Source of the DNA: Bosea sp. 685
GTDB lineage: Bacteria > Pseudomonadota > Alphaproteobacteria > Rhizobiales > Beijerinckiaceae
Direction of reading: 5' to 3'
Assembly (NCBI RefSeq): GCF_031884435.1
Contig: NZ_CP134779.1
Span: 4,030,001-4,094,000, forward strand
DNA length: 64,000 nt
Under the pieces are notes generated by a model. It was not told the origin of the DNA. It was given only the letters and a program-made list of their open reading frames with translations, and ran no database searches. Position 1 is the first letter of the stretch. Each line of letters starts with the position of its first letter. The translations under genes and the position numbers were made by a program. Below are positions 45,164 through 53,631 of this stretch, piece after piece.

Positions 45164-45997
45164 ATGCCGGACGCAACGACGAACCCAAGCACGGCCTTGC
45201 CGCGCGGCGATGCCGGCCCGGCCGCAGGCGAGATCGATGAGCGCCTCTTCGTCGCCTCGGTCGGCAAGGCGATGAAGGTGCTGGAGACCTTCGACAAGAC
45301 CACGGCGACCTTGAGCCTCTCCGACATCGCCATCCGCACCGGGCTTGGCCGCAGTGCCTCGCAGCGCTTCATCTACACGCTCGAACGGCTCGGCTATCTC
45401 GACCGGGACGAGCAGACCAAGCGCTATACGCTCGCCAAAAAGGTCTTCCGCTTCGCCCAGAGCGCGGTCTCCTCGAACCTGGCGCTCGACGCCGCCTATC
45501 CTGCCATGCGCGAGCTGGCGGAGCGCACGCGCGAGACGATCTCCTGGGTCGAGGTCGACCGCGCCGACATCGTCATCATCGCCACCATCGCCAGCACGCA
45601 TATCTCCTCGATCAACCTGCCGGTCGGCACCCGCTTCCCGGCGCTGTCCTCCTCCTCGGGCCAGGTGCTGCTTGGGCATTCCGCCCCCGCCCATATCGAG
45701 AAGGTCTGGAACGCCTCGCATGACTCGGTGCCGTCGCGCACCCAGGCCAAGACCGCAGCCGAGATGATGCGGCTGCTCGAGGCGGTGAAGGCCGCCGGCT
45801 TCGCCGTGACCGAGAAGAACATGGAGCAGGGCTCGATCTCGGTCTCGGCCGCCGTGCATGACCGGGCCGGCCGCGCCGTCGGCGCGATCAATCTCTCGAC
45901 CCTGACCACGCGCTTCGAGCGCCAGGCGGCCATCGCGCAGCTCGCCCCGCTGGTGGCGGCAGCCGCAGCCCGCGCGACCGAGACGCTGATCTCCTGA
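45164..45997 (+). CDS. IclR-family transcriptional regulator
   Basis: A 277-residue protein: winged helix LSLSDIAIRTGLGRSASQRF IYTLERLGYLDRD and an effector domain with ETISWVEVDRADIVIIATIA, LPVGTRFPALSSSSGQVLLG and GAINLSTLTTRFERQA. It lies 70 bases after the acyl-CoA synthetase and is the only regulator in the 38.6-49.1 kb cluster, so it probably recognises the 17-base motif present upstream of both flanking operons. Confidence 0.92.
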   Translation: MPDATTNPSTALPRGDAGPAAGEIDERLFVASVGKAMKVLETFDKTTATLSLSDIAIRTGLGRSASQRFIYTLERLGYLDRDEQTKRYTLAKKVFRFAQSAVSSNLALDAAYPAMRELAERTRETISWVEVDRADIVIIATIASTHISSINLPVGTRFPALSSSSGQVLLGHSAPAHIEKVWNASHDSVPSRTQAKTAAEMMRLLEAVKAAGFAVTEKNMEQGSISVSAAVHDRAGRAVGAINLSTLTTRFERQAAIAQLAPLVAAAAARATETLIS

Positions 45998-46720
45998 GGG
46001 CTTTCGGGCGCTTGCCTGCCGTTCAGCCCAGGAACCACCGCATCATCCCTGACACGCGGCCCACGACTGTCCGGTTCGCCGCGAGCGCCGATCGAAAAGC
46101 TCCGATTATTGAAGGCTTTCCAGTAGGCGGGAGCGAATGAGACAAGCGCGGGGAACCCCTCTCCCGGATGGGAGAGGGGCAGGGGTGAGGGTGTGCCCTT
46201 GCAGTAGAAGGCGCTGCGGCTCCGTTGCGCCTCAATAATCAGCGGCGGGCCCTCATCCCTGCCCTTCTCACTGAACTCGGGCCTGCCCGAGTTCAGCACC
46301 CAAAGTATCAAAGTCGGCAACAGCCGACTTTGATGCGGGAGAAGGGTTCCCCGCGCCCTTCATCCGGCACTTCGCTTCATCTCGCCGCGAGGGAGAGCTG
46401 GGCATGATCCCCTCAGGGGCCAAAACCCCAACCGGACAGCGGTGGGCTTGCCTCGAGAATCTCATGACCAGAGCGCTCTGGTCAGGAGATTCTCAGGCCA
46501 CAAGCCCACCGTGGCCCGGTTCGCCGAGAGCGCCCGCTCGAAAAGCTACGTTCATTGAAGGCTTTCCAGTGGGCGGTGACGAATGAGACAGGCGCGGGGA
46601 ACCCCTCTCCCGGATGGGAGAGGGGCAGGGGTGAGGGTGTGCCGCTGATTGTTGGCGCGCGACTGCACCGCGGCGCCTTTTTGGTTTGGGCGCGGGCCCT
46701 CATCGGGGAGGAGAACCCGG
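45998..46720. repeat. Composite repeat region between IclR and DUF559 genes
   Basis: Two tandem-like composite copies: 46055-46360 (unit with CACGACTGTCCGGTTCGCCG, then the long inverted module whose second arm here carries hairpins GAACTCGGGCCTGCCCGAGT(TC) and AAGTCGGCAACAGCCGACTT) and 46437-46650 (same unit plus the first arm only). No gene seen. Confidence 0.6.
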
Positions 46721-47056
46721 TCAGCCCGCAGCCTTACGGATCGCTGCCACGACTGCGTCGCGCTCATCGCGAACCTGCGCATTGCTGAAACGCAGGAGGG
46801 TGAACCCGTGGTGCTCAATCTCCTGCGTGCGGGCCACATCGTAGTCGCGTTCCCAATCATGCTGCCGGCCATCGATCTCGACGATCAGCCTGCGCTCCAC
46901 GCAGAGGAAATCCACGGTGTAGCCGAGCAGCGGCACCTGCCGGCGGAACTTGAGGCCGTCGAGACGTCGGTTGCGCAGCAGGCCCCAGACGATGTCCTCG
47001 GGCTCGGTTGCCTGCGCGCGCAGGCGTCTGGCGAAGCGGCGTTGCTCGGTCGTCAT
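46721..47056 (-). CDS. DUF559 family protein (Vsr/restriction-endonuclease-like fold)
   Basis: A 111-residue protein: RFARRLRAQATEPEDIVWGL LRNRRLDGLKFRRQVPLLGY TVDFLCVERRLIVEIDGRQH, followed by a C-terminal helix DERDAVVAAIRKAAG. The D-x(n)-E-x-D pattern (VDFLC...IVEIDG) matches the PD-(D/E)XK-type core of DUF559. Function is unproven; a DNA nuclease role is commonly predicted. It sits entirely within repeat DNA on both sides. Confidence 0.88.
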   Translation of the reverse strand: MTTEQRRFARRLRAQATEPEDIVWGLLRNRRLDGLKFRRQVPLLGYTVDFLCVERRLIVEIDGRQHDWERDYDVARTQEIEHHGFTLLRFSNAQVRDERDAVVAAIRKAAG

Positions 47057-47480
47057 GGCTGTGATGATGGACCGGCAAAAAGGTGCGGGGAACCCTGCTC
47101 CCGCATCGAAGCCGAGCCCACCCGACTTCGACACTTTGGGTGCTGAACTCCGGCAAGCCCGAGTTCGGTGAGACAGGCGCGGGAACCCCTCTCCCGCATC
47201 GAAGTCGGGTCTACCCGACTTCGACACTCCTCTCACTGAACCCGGGTATACCCGGGTTCAGTGAGAGGAGTAGGGGTGAGGGTGTGCCCTTTCAATAGAA
47301 GGCGCTGCGGCTCCGCTGCGCCTCAATAGTCAGCGGCGGGCCCTCATCCCTGCCCTTCTCCCACACGGGAGAAGGGTTCCCCGAGCCCTTCATTCGGCAC
47401 CTCGCTTCATTTCGCCCGCGCGGGAGAGCCCCTCCCCCGCCCCGCCTTGACAGCCCCCAAAAATTGTCTTCAAATATCAG
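47057..47480. repeat. Hairpin-module repeats upstream of the binding-protein gene
   Basis: Two consecutive modules: 47085-47165 with the double-hairpin core (GAACTCCGGCAAGCCCGAGT(TC) and a GAAG...CTTC half), and 47175-47395 with hairpins GAAGTCGGGTCTACCCGACT(TC) and GAACCCGGGTATACCCGGGT(TC) in the first arm and the plain second arm to GGGTTCCCCGAGCC. No gene seen. Confidence 0.6.
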
Positions 47481-47497
47481 TTATTGACATACAATAA
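47481..47497. promoter_or_regulatory. Shared operator motif, copy 2
   Basis: TTATTGACATACAATAA matches 42141-42157 at 15 of 17 positions and lies 15 bases before the binding-protein start. CAAATATCAG just to its left resembles the TGATATTCA half-site near copy 1. It contains TTGACA and may overlap a promoter -35 element, which would suit a repressor. Confidence 0.55.
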
Positions 47498-47511
47498 TAA
47501 AGGGGATGGCC

Positions 47512-49116
47512 ATGGCTTCTTCTCTGACGCGGTGGATGCCGCTGCGGGCCGGCGCTCTGGCCGTTGCGATGGGCGTCGCTTCGCTCGCCGCCGTTCCGGC
47601 CCAGGCGGAGAAGCTGACCATCGGGCTTGGCGGCTCCGTCAATTCGCTCGATCCGCATTTCTACTCGACCACCCCCAACAACCTCGTCGCCTTCCACATC
47701 TTCGACCGGCTGGTCGACCGCCTGGCCGATGGCAAGCTCGCGCCGGGGCTGGCGACGGCCTGGCGCGCGGTCTCGCCGACGGTCTGGGAGTTCACCCTGC
47801 GCGAGGGCGTCACCTGGCATGACGGCAAGCCGTTCACCGCCGACGATGTCGCCTTCACGCTGAAGCGGGCGCTCGACGTGCCCAATAATCTCGGCGGCTT
47901 TGCCGGCATCATCCGGCCGATCACCAGTGTCGAGGTGGCGGGCCCGCTGCTGATCCGCCTGACCACGGCGACGCCGATCCCCAATCTGCCGAGCGACCTG
48001 ACGCGGCTTGCCATCGTCTCGCGCCATGCCGGGCAGGACGCGACCACGGCCGATTACAACAGCGGCAAGGCCGCGATCGGCACCGGCCCGTTCAAGTTCT
48101 CGGCCTATCAGCCGGGCGAGCGCATCGAGCTCGTTGCCAATGACGCGTGGTGGGGCAAGAAGCCCGCCTGGACGAGCGTGACGCTGCGGCTGATCCCCAA
48201 TGTCGCGGTGCGCACCGCGGCGCTTTTGGCGGGCGATATCGACGTCATCGACCAGCCCTCGGCCAGCGACCTGCCGCGCCTGCAATCCTCCGACAAGGTC
48301 AAGGTCGCCGAGATCGCCGGCATGCGCGTCAACTATGTCGTGCCTATGATCCAGCCGGCGCCCGACGCGCCCGCGGTGCTGGACAAGAAGGGGGTGAAGA
48401 TCGAGCCCTCGCCATTGACCAAGCAGAAGGTGCGCGAGGCGCTCTCATTGGCGATCAACCGCGCCGGCATCACCGAGCGCGTGGTGCTGGGCACGGCGAC
48501 CCCGACCGGCCAGTGGCTGCCCGCCGGCATCCCCGGCTACGACGCCAAGACGCCGGTCCCGGCCTATGACGTGCAGAAGGCCAAGGCGCTCCTCACCGAA
48601 GCCGGCTTCCCCGACGGCTTCAGGCTGACGCTCTCGACCGCCAATGACCGCACGCCCTACAGCGTCGAGGTCGCCCAGGCGCTGGCGCAGATGTGGAGCC
48701 GCATCGGCGTCGAGGTCGCGATCGACGCGATGCCCTTCAGCGTCTACTCCACGCGCGGCGCCAAGAGCCAGTTCTCCGCCTATCTCGGCAGCTGGAGCAA
48801 TAACTCGATGGAGGGCACCGGCCTGCTGCGCGACCTGCTCGCGACCCGCAGCCAGCAGACCGGCTGGGGCCTCTATAACTGGGCGCAGTATTCAAACCCC
48901 GCGCTCGACGCGCTCACCACCGCGGCGATCAGCGAAGTCGACGAGGCCAAGCGCGACAAGCTGGTGCTGGACGCGGTCAAGCTCGTCTCCAGCGACGTCG
49001 CGATCATCCCGCTCTATCATTTCAAGAACATCTGGGCGACGCGCGCCACGCTGCGCTACGACCCCAGGATCGACGAGCTGACGCTGGCGACGGATGTGCA
49101 CAAGGCGGGGAAGTGA
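47512..49116 (+). CDS. ABC transporter substrate-binding protein (SBP_bac_5)
   Basis: A 534-residue periplasmic protein. Signal peptide up to VASLAAVPAQA, then EKLTIGLGGSVNSLDPHFYS, HIFDRLVDRL, LREGVTWHDGKPFTADDVAF and GTGPFKFSAYQPGERIELVA. ATG 47512 has AAGGGG at ideal spacing; 47506 is too close to it. It carries the shared 17-base motif and likely feeds the DppBC-type permeases at 38651-40533, although 7 kb separates them. Confidence 0.93.
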   Translation: MASSLTRWMPLRAGALAVAMGVASLAAVPAQAEKLTIGLGGSVNSLDPHFYSTTPNNLVAFHIFDRLVDRLADGKLAPGLATAWRAVSPTVWEFTLREGVTWHDGKPFTADDVAFTLKRALDVPNNLGGFAGIIRPITSVEVAGPLLIRLTTATPIPNLPSDLTRLAIVSRHAGQDATTADYNSGKAAIGTGPFKFSAYQPGERIELVANDAWWGKKPAWTSVTLRLIPNVAVRTAALLAGDIDVIDQPSASDLPRLQSSDKVKVAEIAGMRVNYVVPMIQPAPDAPAVLDKKGVKIEPSPLTKQKVREALSLAINRAGITERVVLGTATPTGQWLPAGIPGYDAKTPVPAYDVQKAKALLTEAGFPDGFRLTLSTANDRTPYSVEVAQALAQMWSRIGVEVAIDAMPFSVYSTRGAKSQFSAYLGSWSNNSMEGTGLLRDLLATRSQQTGWGLYNWAQYSNPALDALTTAAISEVDEAKRDKLVLDAVKLVSSDVAIIPLYHFKNIWATRATLRYDPRIDELTLATDVHKAGK

Positions 49117-49232
49117 GTGGGGGCGGACGCGCTCTGCGACGGCGCCTAGGTCCTTGTTTTGACGCGTTTTCTCCGCGCAAACGCTTCGCGTTTGTCGCGG
49201 GAGAACCGGTGTCCACTTCGCTCGAAAACGCT
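49117..49232. repeat. Gene-end repeat copy
   Basis: A copy of the dispersed repeat (ACCGGTGTCCACTTCGCTCG, AAAACGCTCTA) runs to 49236 and supplies the TAG stop codon of the leftward GST gene. This copy has an extra internal hairpin (CGCAAACGCTTCGCGTTTG). Confidence 0.6.
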
Positions 49233-49886
49233 CTAATCCCGATCCGGGGCGCCGAGCGGGAAGTAGTGGCGGAAGCGCCGCGCCTCCTCGACCGCGCGGG
49301 CGAAGGACGGCCGTTGCAGCAGGCGCGCGCGATAGGCCAGGAGATGGCCGTAATGCGCAGGGATCCGATAGGTCCAGTCGGCATAGAACAGCGAAGGCGC
49401 GGCGGCGCAGTCGGCTAGGGTGAAGCTCTCGCCCACCGCCCAGCTGCGCCCCTGCATGCGCTGGTCGAGCCAAGCATAGCTGGTGTCCAGCATCTTGCGC
49501 GCCTCCTCGACACCGTAGGGATCGCGGCTTTCGGGCGGGCGTAGCGCGTCATGGACGAACTTGCCCTGGGGCGTCATGACGTAATTGTCGAAGAAGCGGT
49601 CGAGCATGCGCGCCTCGAGGGCGAGGTCGGGATCCTCGGGGATCAGCTTCACCGGCCCTGGATAATGCAGCTCAAGGTATTCTATGACGATGGAGGCCTC
49701 CAGCACGACGCGGCCGTCGTCGCGCAGGATCGGGAAGCGCTTCATCGGCCACAGCGATGCGAGCTCCTCGCCCACGCCAGCGTCCTCCAGCATCCGGTAG
49801 GTGAACGGGATCTCGTTTTCGTAGAAGGCGATGAGCGCCTTCTGGCAATAGGACGAGAACGGATGGGCGAAGAGTTCGATGGTCAT
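49233..49886 (-). CDS. Glutathione S-transferase family protein
   Basis: A 217-residue GST: thioredoxin-like N-terminal half (MTIELFAHPFSSYCQKALIA, FPILRDDGRVVLEASIVIEY) and all-alpha C-terminal half (YAWLDQRMQGRSWAVGESFT LADCAAAPSLFYADW). The SSYCQK site resembles bacterial GSTs with Ser/Cys near the active site. It is coupled to an AHSA1 gene by a four-base overlap and forms an operon with the ArsR regulator. Its stop codon is inside a dispersed repeat. Confidence 0.9.
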   Translation of the reverse strand: MTIELFAHPFSSYCQKALIAFYENEIPFTYRMLEDAGVGEELASLWPMKRFPILRDDGRVVLEASIVIEYLELHYPGPVKLIPEDPDLALEARMLDRFFDNYVMTPQGKFVHDALRPPESRDPYGVEEARKMLDTSYAWLDQRMQGRSWAVGESFTLADCAAAPSLFYADWTYRIPAHYGHLLAYRARLLQRPSFARAVEEARRFRHYFPLGAPDRD

Positions 49887-50356
49887 GAGAAGGCCCTCGG
49901 TTCGCGCCCCTCGATGACCGCGACCAGATTGTCGATATGCCAGGTCGTGCCGTGCTCGCGCCCCTGCACCGCCTCGACGCCGCCGGTCAGATAGGAGCCC
50001 TGTTCGGTGTGGATCAGCCGGGTCCTACCACCCTCGCCCCTGAGTTCGAGCGTCAGCAGCGACACCGACAGCTTATCGCCGTTGTGGAACATGTCGTAGA
50101 CGAGGATGATCCGCTCATTCTCGACGATGTCGTGATAGGTCGCCTGGAAATCGGTGGTCATGCCGCTGGGCCAACGGGCGTGAAAGCGTTCCTTGCCGCC
50201 GACGCGGAAGTCGAAGTCGCGATTCAGGGTTTCGATGTCCGAGGGCGCCTTGAACCAGGCGCTCTTGGCCTCGAGGCTGCCATAGGCCGCAAAGACCCGT
50301 GCGGGCGAGGCATTCAGGACGCGCTCGATGGTAAATGTGGCGTTGGTGACGGTCAT
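49883..50356 (-). CDS. SRPBCC (AHSA1-like) domain protein
   Basis: A 157-residue START/Bet-v1-like protein: FTIERVLNASPARVFAAYGS, AKSAWFKAP, GGKERFHARWPSGMTTDFQA and TRLIHTEQGSYL. Such proteins bind hydrophobic ligands and very often follow an ArsR repressor, as here. It overlaps the ArsR gene upstream and the GST gene downstream by four bases each. Confidence 0.9.
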   Translation of the reverse strand: MTVTNATFTIERVLNASPARVFAAYGSLEAKSAWFKAPSDIETLNRDFDFRVGGKERFHARWPSGMTTDFQATYHDIVENERIILVYDMFHNGDKLSVSLLTLELRGEGGRTRLIHTEQGSYLTGGVEAVQGREHGTTWHIDNLVAVIEGREPRAFS

Positions 50357-50697
50357 TTGTCCTCCTCTGGAGCGGTTTGGGCCAGATAGGCCTCCAGTTG
50401 ATCGTATTGCTGTTCCCAGAAGCGCTTGCGCTCGGCGATCCAGCCTTCGACCTGGGTCATGGCCCTGAGCTCCAGGCTGCAGGTGCGGACGCGGCCGATC
50501 TTCTCGCTCTTCACCAGCCCCGCTTCCTCCAGAACCTTCAGGTGCTGGACCACGGCCGACAGGGTCATCGGCAGGGGCCTGGCGAGCTCGCTGACGGAGG
50601 CCGGACCAAGACACAGCCGCTCGACCATGGCGCGGCGTCCGGGATCGGACAGGGCCTGGAAGGCGAGGTCGAGCGGCTTGGTTTGATACTGTAGCAT
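50353..50697 (-). CDS. ArsR-family transcriptional regulator
   Basis: A 114-residue winged helix protein starting MLQYQTKPLDLAFQALSDPG RRAMVERL, with PASVSELARPLPMTLSAVVQ HLKVLEEAGLVKSEKIGRVR. No metal-binding cysteines are seen, so it belongs to the non-metal ArsR class paired with AHSA1 proteins. An ATG at 50724 would add nine residues; the chosen start fits the family. Confidence 0.88.
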   Translation of the reverse strand: MLQYQTKPLDLAFQALSDPGRRAMVERLCLGPASVSELARPLPMTLSAVVQHLKVLEEAGLVKSEKIGRVRTCSLELRAMTQVEGWIAERKRFWEQQYDQLEAYLAQTAPEEDK

Positions 50698-50808
50698 TTG
50701 CTTAAGTGTTGACCTGAAAGACATCGGAGTCAACCGGCTTCCTCGTTTAGCCTTTCGCACGACTTGGCATGGTAGCCGCGCTGGAACTCTTACGCGCGAC
50801 GCGCTATA

Positions 50809-50826
50809 TGACCATCTAGATAGTCA
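50809..50826. promoter_or_regulatory. Operator-like palindrome of the toxin-antitoxin module
   Basis: TGACCATCTAGATAGTCA is an 18-base inverted repeat with one mismatched pair, 27 bases before the antitoxin start. Type II antitoxins bind such a dyad to autoregulate. Confidence 0.6.
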
Positions 50827-50829
50827 TGA

Positions 50830-51095
<266 letters not shown>

Positions 51096-51096
<1 letters not shown>

Positions 51097-51521
51097 TGCT
51101 TTACCTGGACACATCGCTGATCGTGGCGGCGCTCTCCAACGAAGCGATGACGCCGCGGGTACAAACCTGGCTGGCGGAGCAGGATCCAGCCCAGCTTCTG
51201 GTCAGCGACTGGACCATCACCGAGATGTCCTCGGCCATGGCGATCAAATTGCGGACGCGACAGATCAGCCTGGAGCAGCGCGCGGCCGCGCTCGCCATGT
51301 TCAACAAGCTCACCATCGAGAGCTTCACCGTCCTCGCCGTGACAAGCGGGCAGTTCCGGGCGGCGGCGAAGTTTGCCGATCAGCATGAGCTGGGGCTTCG
51401 CGCCGGTGACGCGCTGCATCTCGCCATCGCATCGGAGAATGGCGCCACCGTGCACACGCTCGACCGGCGGCTCACCGAGGCCGGCCCGGCGCTCGGCGTG
51501 CCGACGCGATTGCTGGCGTGA
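51096..51521 (+). CDS. vapC: PIN-domain toxin (VapC family)
   Basis: A 141-residue ribonuclease with the PIN-domain acidic residues: [17 protein letters not shown] (D5), TEMSSA (E), and [12 protein letters not shown] with D and HTLDRRL. VapC toxins cleave tRNA or rRNA when the antitoxin is lost. Complete and adjacent to its antitoxin. Confidence 0.92.
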
Positions 51522-51547
51522 TCCCAACGTTGGCATGATCCCTCGCC

Positions 51548-52087
51548 TCACCGATACGGATGGGCATTGCGGGGGACCAGCCCGAGATATTCGGCAAGGA
51601 TGAGCAACGCCGCCGTGACGCGGAAGCCGACCGCGCCGGGAATGGTCTCATGGTCGAGGGCGACGCGGTCGAGCGCCTGGAGCGTCGCCTCCCCTGCCCC
51701 GTCGATGACGGCCTTGCGCATGGCGTTGAGACGCGACTGGAGGCGCAGGACGACCTCATCCGACAACTCCCGCCCCGAGCCCACCCCGACCACGATGAGG
51801 CCGACCGGCACGCCCTTGGCCGCCCGCCAGCGCCGCGTCGTCTCGGTATATTCCTCGCCCGCGTCGTAGAGCTCGCGGCGCAGGCGGCAATCGAGCACAT
51901 GCCGGCCGAGCGGCGAGGCGCAGAGCTGGTCCTGATTGCCCCGGCGATGCGGCTGGGCCAGCACGGTCGCCCGCTCGCCCTGCTCGCGCTTGAGGCGCGC
52001 CGCCTGCCGCTCGGCGGCACTCGGGCGCTGCGGGCGTCCATTGGGCTCGCGCAAGACCATCGCGCGCTTCTTTCCGGGCCTGCTCAT
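51548..52087 (-). CDS. Hypothetical protein of the phage-like segment
   Basis: A 179-residue basic protein, MSRPGKKRAMVLREPNGRPQ, with a central region HVLDCRLRRELYDAGEEYTE and helical C-terminus (LQSRLNAMRKAVIDGAGEAT, GFRVTAALLILAEYLGLVPR). ATG overlaps the replication-like gene's stop by four bases. No family recognised; position downstream of a replication-type gene suggests an early phage accessory protein. Confidence 0.6.
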   Translation of the reverse strand: MSRPGKKRAMVLREPNGRPQRPSAAERQAARLKREQGERATVLAQPHRRGNQDQLCASPLGRHVLDCRLRRELYDAGEEYTETTRRWRAAKGVPVGLIVVGVGSGRELSDEVVLRLQSRLNAMRKAVIDGAGEATLQALDRVALDHETIPGAVGFRVTAALLILAEYLGLVPRNAHPYR

Positions 52088-52953
52088 GCTGCCTTGTCCT
52101 TTGCTGCCATGTCTTTTGCTGCCTGGCCCTGGTTTTGAGGGGCCGGGAAATACCAGCCCTCGGCCTTGGTCCTGGGGTCCTGCGTCGTCATCCCCGGCTT
52201 GTGGCCGGCCGCCACGCGCTCGCGCCATTCCGCCGTGCCCTTGACGACGAAGGTTTTTGGCGGCCCCTGACTCGCTGGCGTTGGGCTGCGTTTCAGCAGC
52301 GCCTCGGTGATGATCGGGCCATAGAACTTCCACGAGCTGACCCTGCCGCCCGACGCAGGCCTGGCCCGGATGACCGGCAGGATGTCGCGTTCGAGATCGG
52401 CCTGGCGATGCAGAAATTCGGCGATCGGCGCGAAGGATCCGAGCCTCTCCGAGCCCGCGGCCTCAGCACAGCGCCGTTCCGCCTCATTCAGATCCAGATC
52501 AGGCGCGCGCGGCGCAGACGATGCCGCGCCAGCGGAATCGTCATCTGAATCTGACTCTGCCTCTGACTCTGACTCTGGGGGCGTTGCGCAACGTCCCGGC
52601 AACGCAGCCTCGCCGTTGCGTTTGACTTCGCGGTGCCTGCGCGAGCGCTCCGTGCTCTTGTCGCTCTCATATTGGCGGGTTTTCCAGGCGCTCACCGCAT
52701 CGCCCGTGATCATGCCGATCTCGGCCATCGCGGCGAAGGTCGCCGCGATCGTGCCGGCCGGCTCACACAGGGCGGCAGCGACGCGGCGCGGCGTCGTCTC
52801 GAAGCGCCCGCCATCATCGGTCTCGGCGGCGCTTTCAAGCAGCGCGTGCCAGACCGCGATGGCGACAGAGCGCGAGCAGGCCGCGATGAGCGCGACCTCG
52901 GCCAGCTTGTCGTCCTTCACCGTGCCGGCATAGGCGCGATACCAGCGGCTCAT
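52084..52953 (-). CDS. Phage-type replication protein (helix-turn-helix N-terminus)
   Basis: A 289-residue protein. MSRWYRAYAGTVKDDKLAEV ALIAACSRSVAIAVWHALLE and ALCEPAGTIAATFAAMAEIG form an N-terminal winged-helix-like part seen in alphaproteobacterial prophage replication initiators. A very acidic linker (ESESEAESDSDDDSAG) leads to a C-terminal part with ADLERDILPVIRARPASGGR and SWKFYGPIITEALLKR, which resembles primosome-type C-termini. It is second or third in the leftward unit facing the repressor. Confidence 0.6.
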   Translation of the reverse strand: MSRWYRAYAGTVKDDKLAEVALIAACSRSVAIAVWHALLESAAETDDGGRFETTPRRVAAALCEPAGTIAATFAAMAEIGMITGDAVSAWKTRQYESDKSTERSRRHREVKRNGEAALPGRCATPPESESEAESDSDDDSAGAASSAPRAPDLDLNEAERRCAEAAGSERLGSFAPIAEFLHRQADLERDILPVIRARPASGGRVSSWKFYGPIITEALLKRSPTPASQGPPKTFVVKGTAEWRERVAAGHKPGMTTQDPRTKAEGWYFPAPQNQGQAAKDMAAKDKAA

Positions 52954-53071
52954 CGGCAGGCCTCGCTTGTGCGGCGGCCGTCATTGCGGAGCATGGCCCT
53001 CGGGTCCGACCTTTGGTCGGCCCAAGGATAAACTCCGCCCTGCCCCGCAATAGCGGGAGGGACTGACGGCT

Positions 53072-53269
53072 TCATGGCGCGTCCCGATCCCGACCTGCGT
53101 CCCGCTCGCGGAGATGGGCGAGCGAGCGGATGATCAACTGCTCGGACAGGACAGGTGCCTTGTCGAGCTCGGCTTCGGCCGCCTCGATCAGCTCTTGCTC
53201 GCGCTTCAACTGGGCCTGGCGGTAGAGCCGGGTCGAGGCGTCCTTGAAGGAGATGATGCTGGCTGTCAT
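53072..53269 (-). CDS. Small helical protein, phage-like early gene
   Basis: 65 residues, MTASIISFKDASTRLYRQAQ LKREQELIEAAEAELDKAPV, then LSEQLIIRSLAHLRERDAGR. It looks helical and coiled. Its start overlaps the stop of the upstream small frame (ATGA). No family recognised. Confidence 0.5.
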   Translation of the reverse strand: MTASIISFKDASTRLYRQAQLKREQELIEAAEAELDKAPVLSEQLIIRSLAHLRERDAGRDRDAP

Positions 53270-53475
53270 TGCCCGGCCCTCATTGCCCAAGCCGCACCAG
53301 GCACTCCCGGCAATGCGATCCCACCCAGCGCGATCTCGTGCTCGAGGGAGCCCGCCTGGACATGTCGGGAAAGCGCGGGGCGGCCGTCACGGGCCGCCCC
53401 GCCAGTTGCGCGCCGGCAGACAAAGCGCCGGGAGGAGCGGCGCGGGGGAAAAGCCTCGGATGCGATGGCCTTCAT
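53266..53475 (-). CDS. Very small first gene of the leftward phage-like unit
   Basis: About 69 residues from ATG 53475 (53493 also possible): MKAIASEAFPPRRSSRRFVC and on to ALPGVPGAAWAMRAGQ. Support comes from a four-base stop/start overlap with the next gene and its place first after the operator region; composition alone is not convincing. Confidence 0.35.
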   Translation of the reverse strand: MKAIASEAFPPRRSSRRFVCRRATGGAARDGRPALSRHVQAGSLEHEIALGGIALPGVPGAAWAMRAGQ

Positions 53476-53567
53476 AGGGCCATCGCTTTGCATCGGGGCA
53501 CTGAGGCGCCGCGCGACACGCGCCGTCCGGGCGGCGGATTGGTGAATGGGGTTGTCATGACTCTAAG

Positions 53568-53600
53568 CGATACATATTGTATCGTATCGAGTCAAGATGA
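53568..53600. promoter_or_regulatory. Repressor operator and leftward promoter
   Basis: CGATACATATTGTATCG (53568-53584) is a perfect 17-base palindrome between the S24 repressor gene and the leftward early genes. A second CGATAC half-site overlaps, and TTGACT on the minus strand (53595-53590) is a possible -35 element, so repressor binding would cover the leftward promoter. Further half-sites lie at 53602 and 53619 near the repressor start. The same words recur at 55601-55632. Confidence 0.65.
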
Positions 53601-53631
53601 AACGTATCGTGAAGCGTGCGATACAGGAACA

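Noticed and set aside
35058..47395. Repeated hairpins considered as a CRISPR array
   Set aside because: Copies are dispersed, variable in length, palindromic over long arms and not separated by uniform unique spacers; no cas genes seen.
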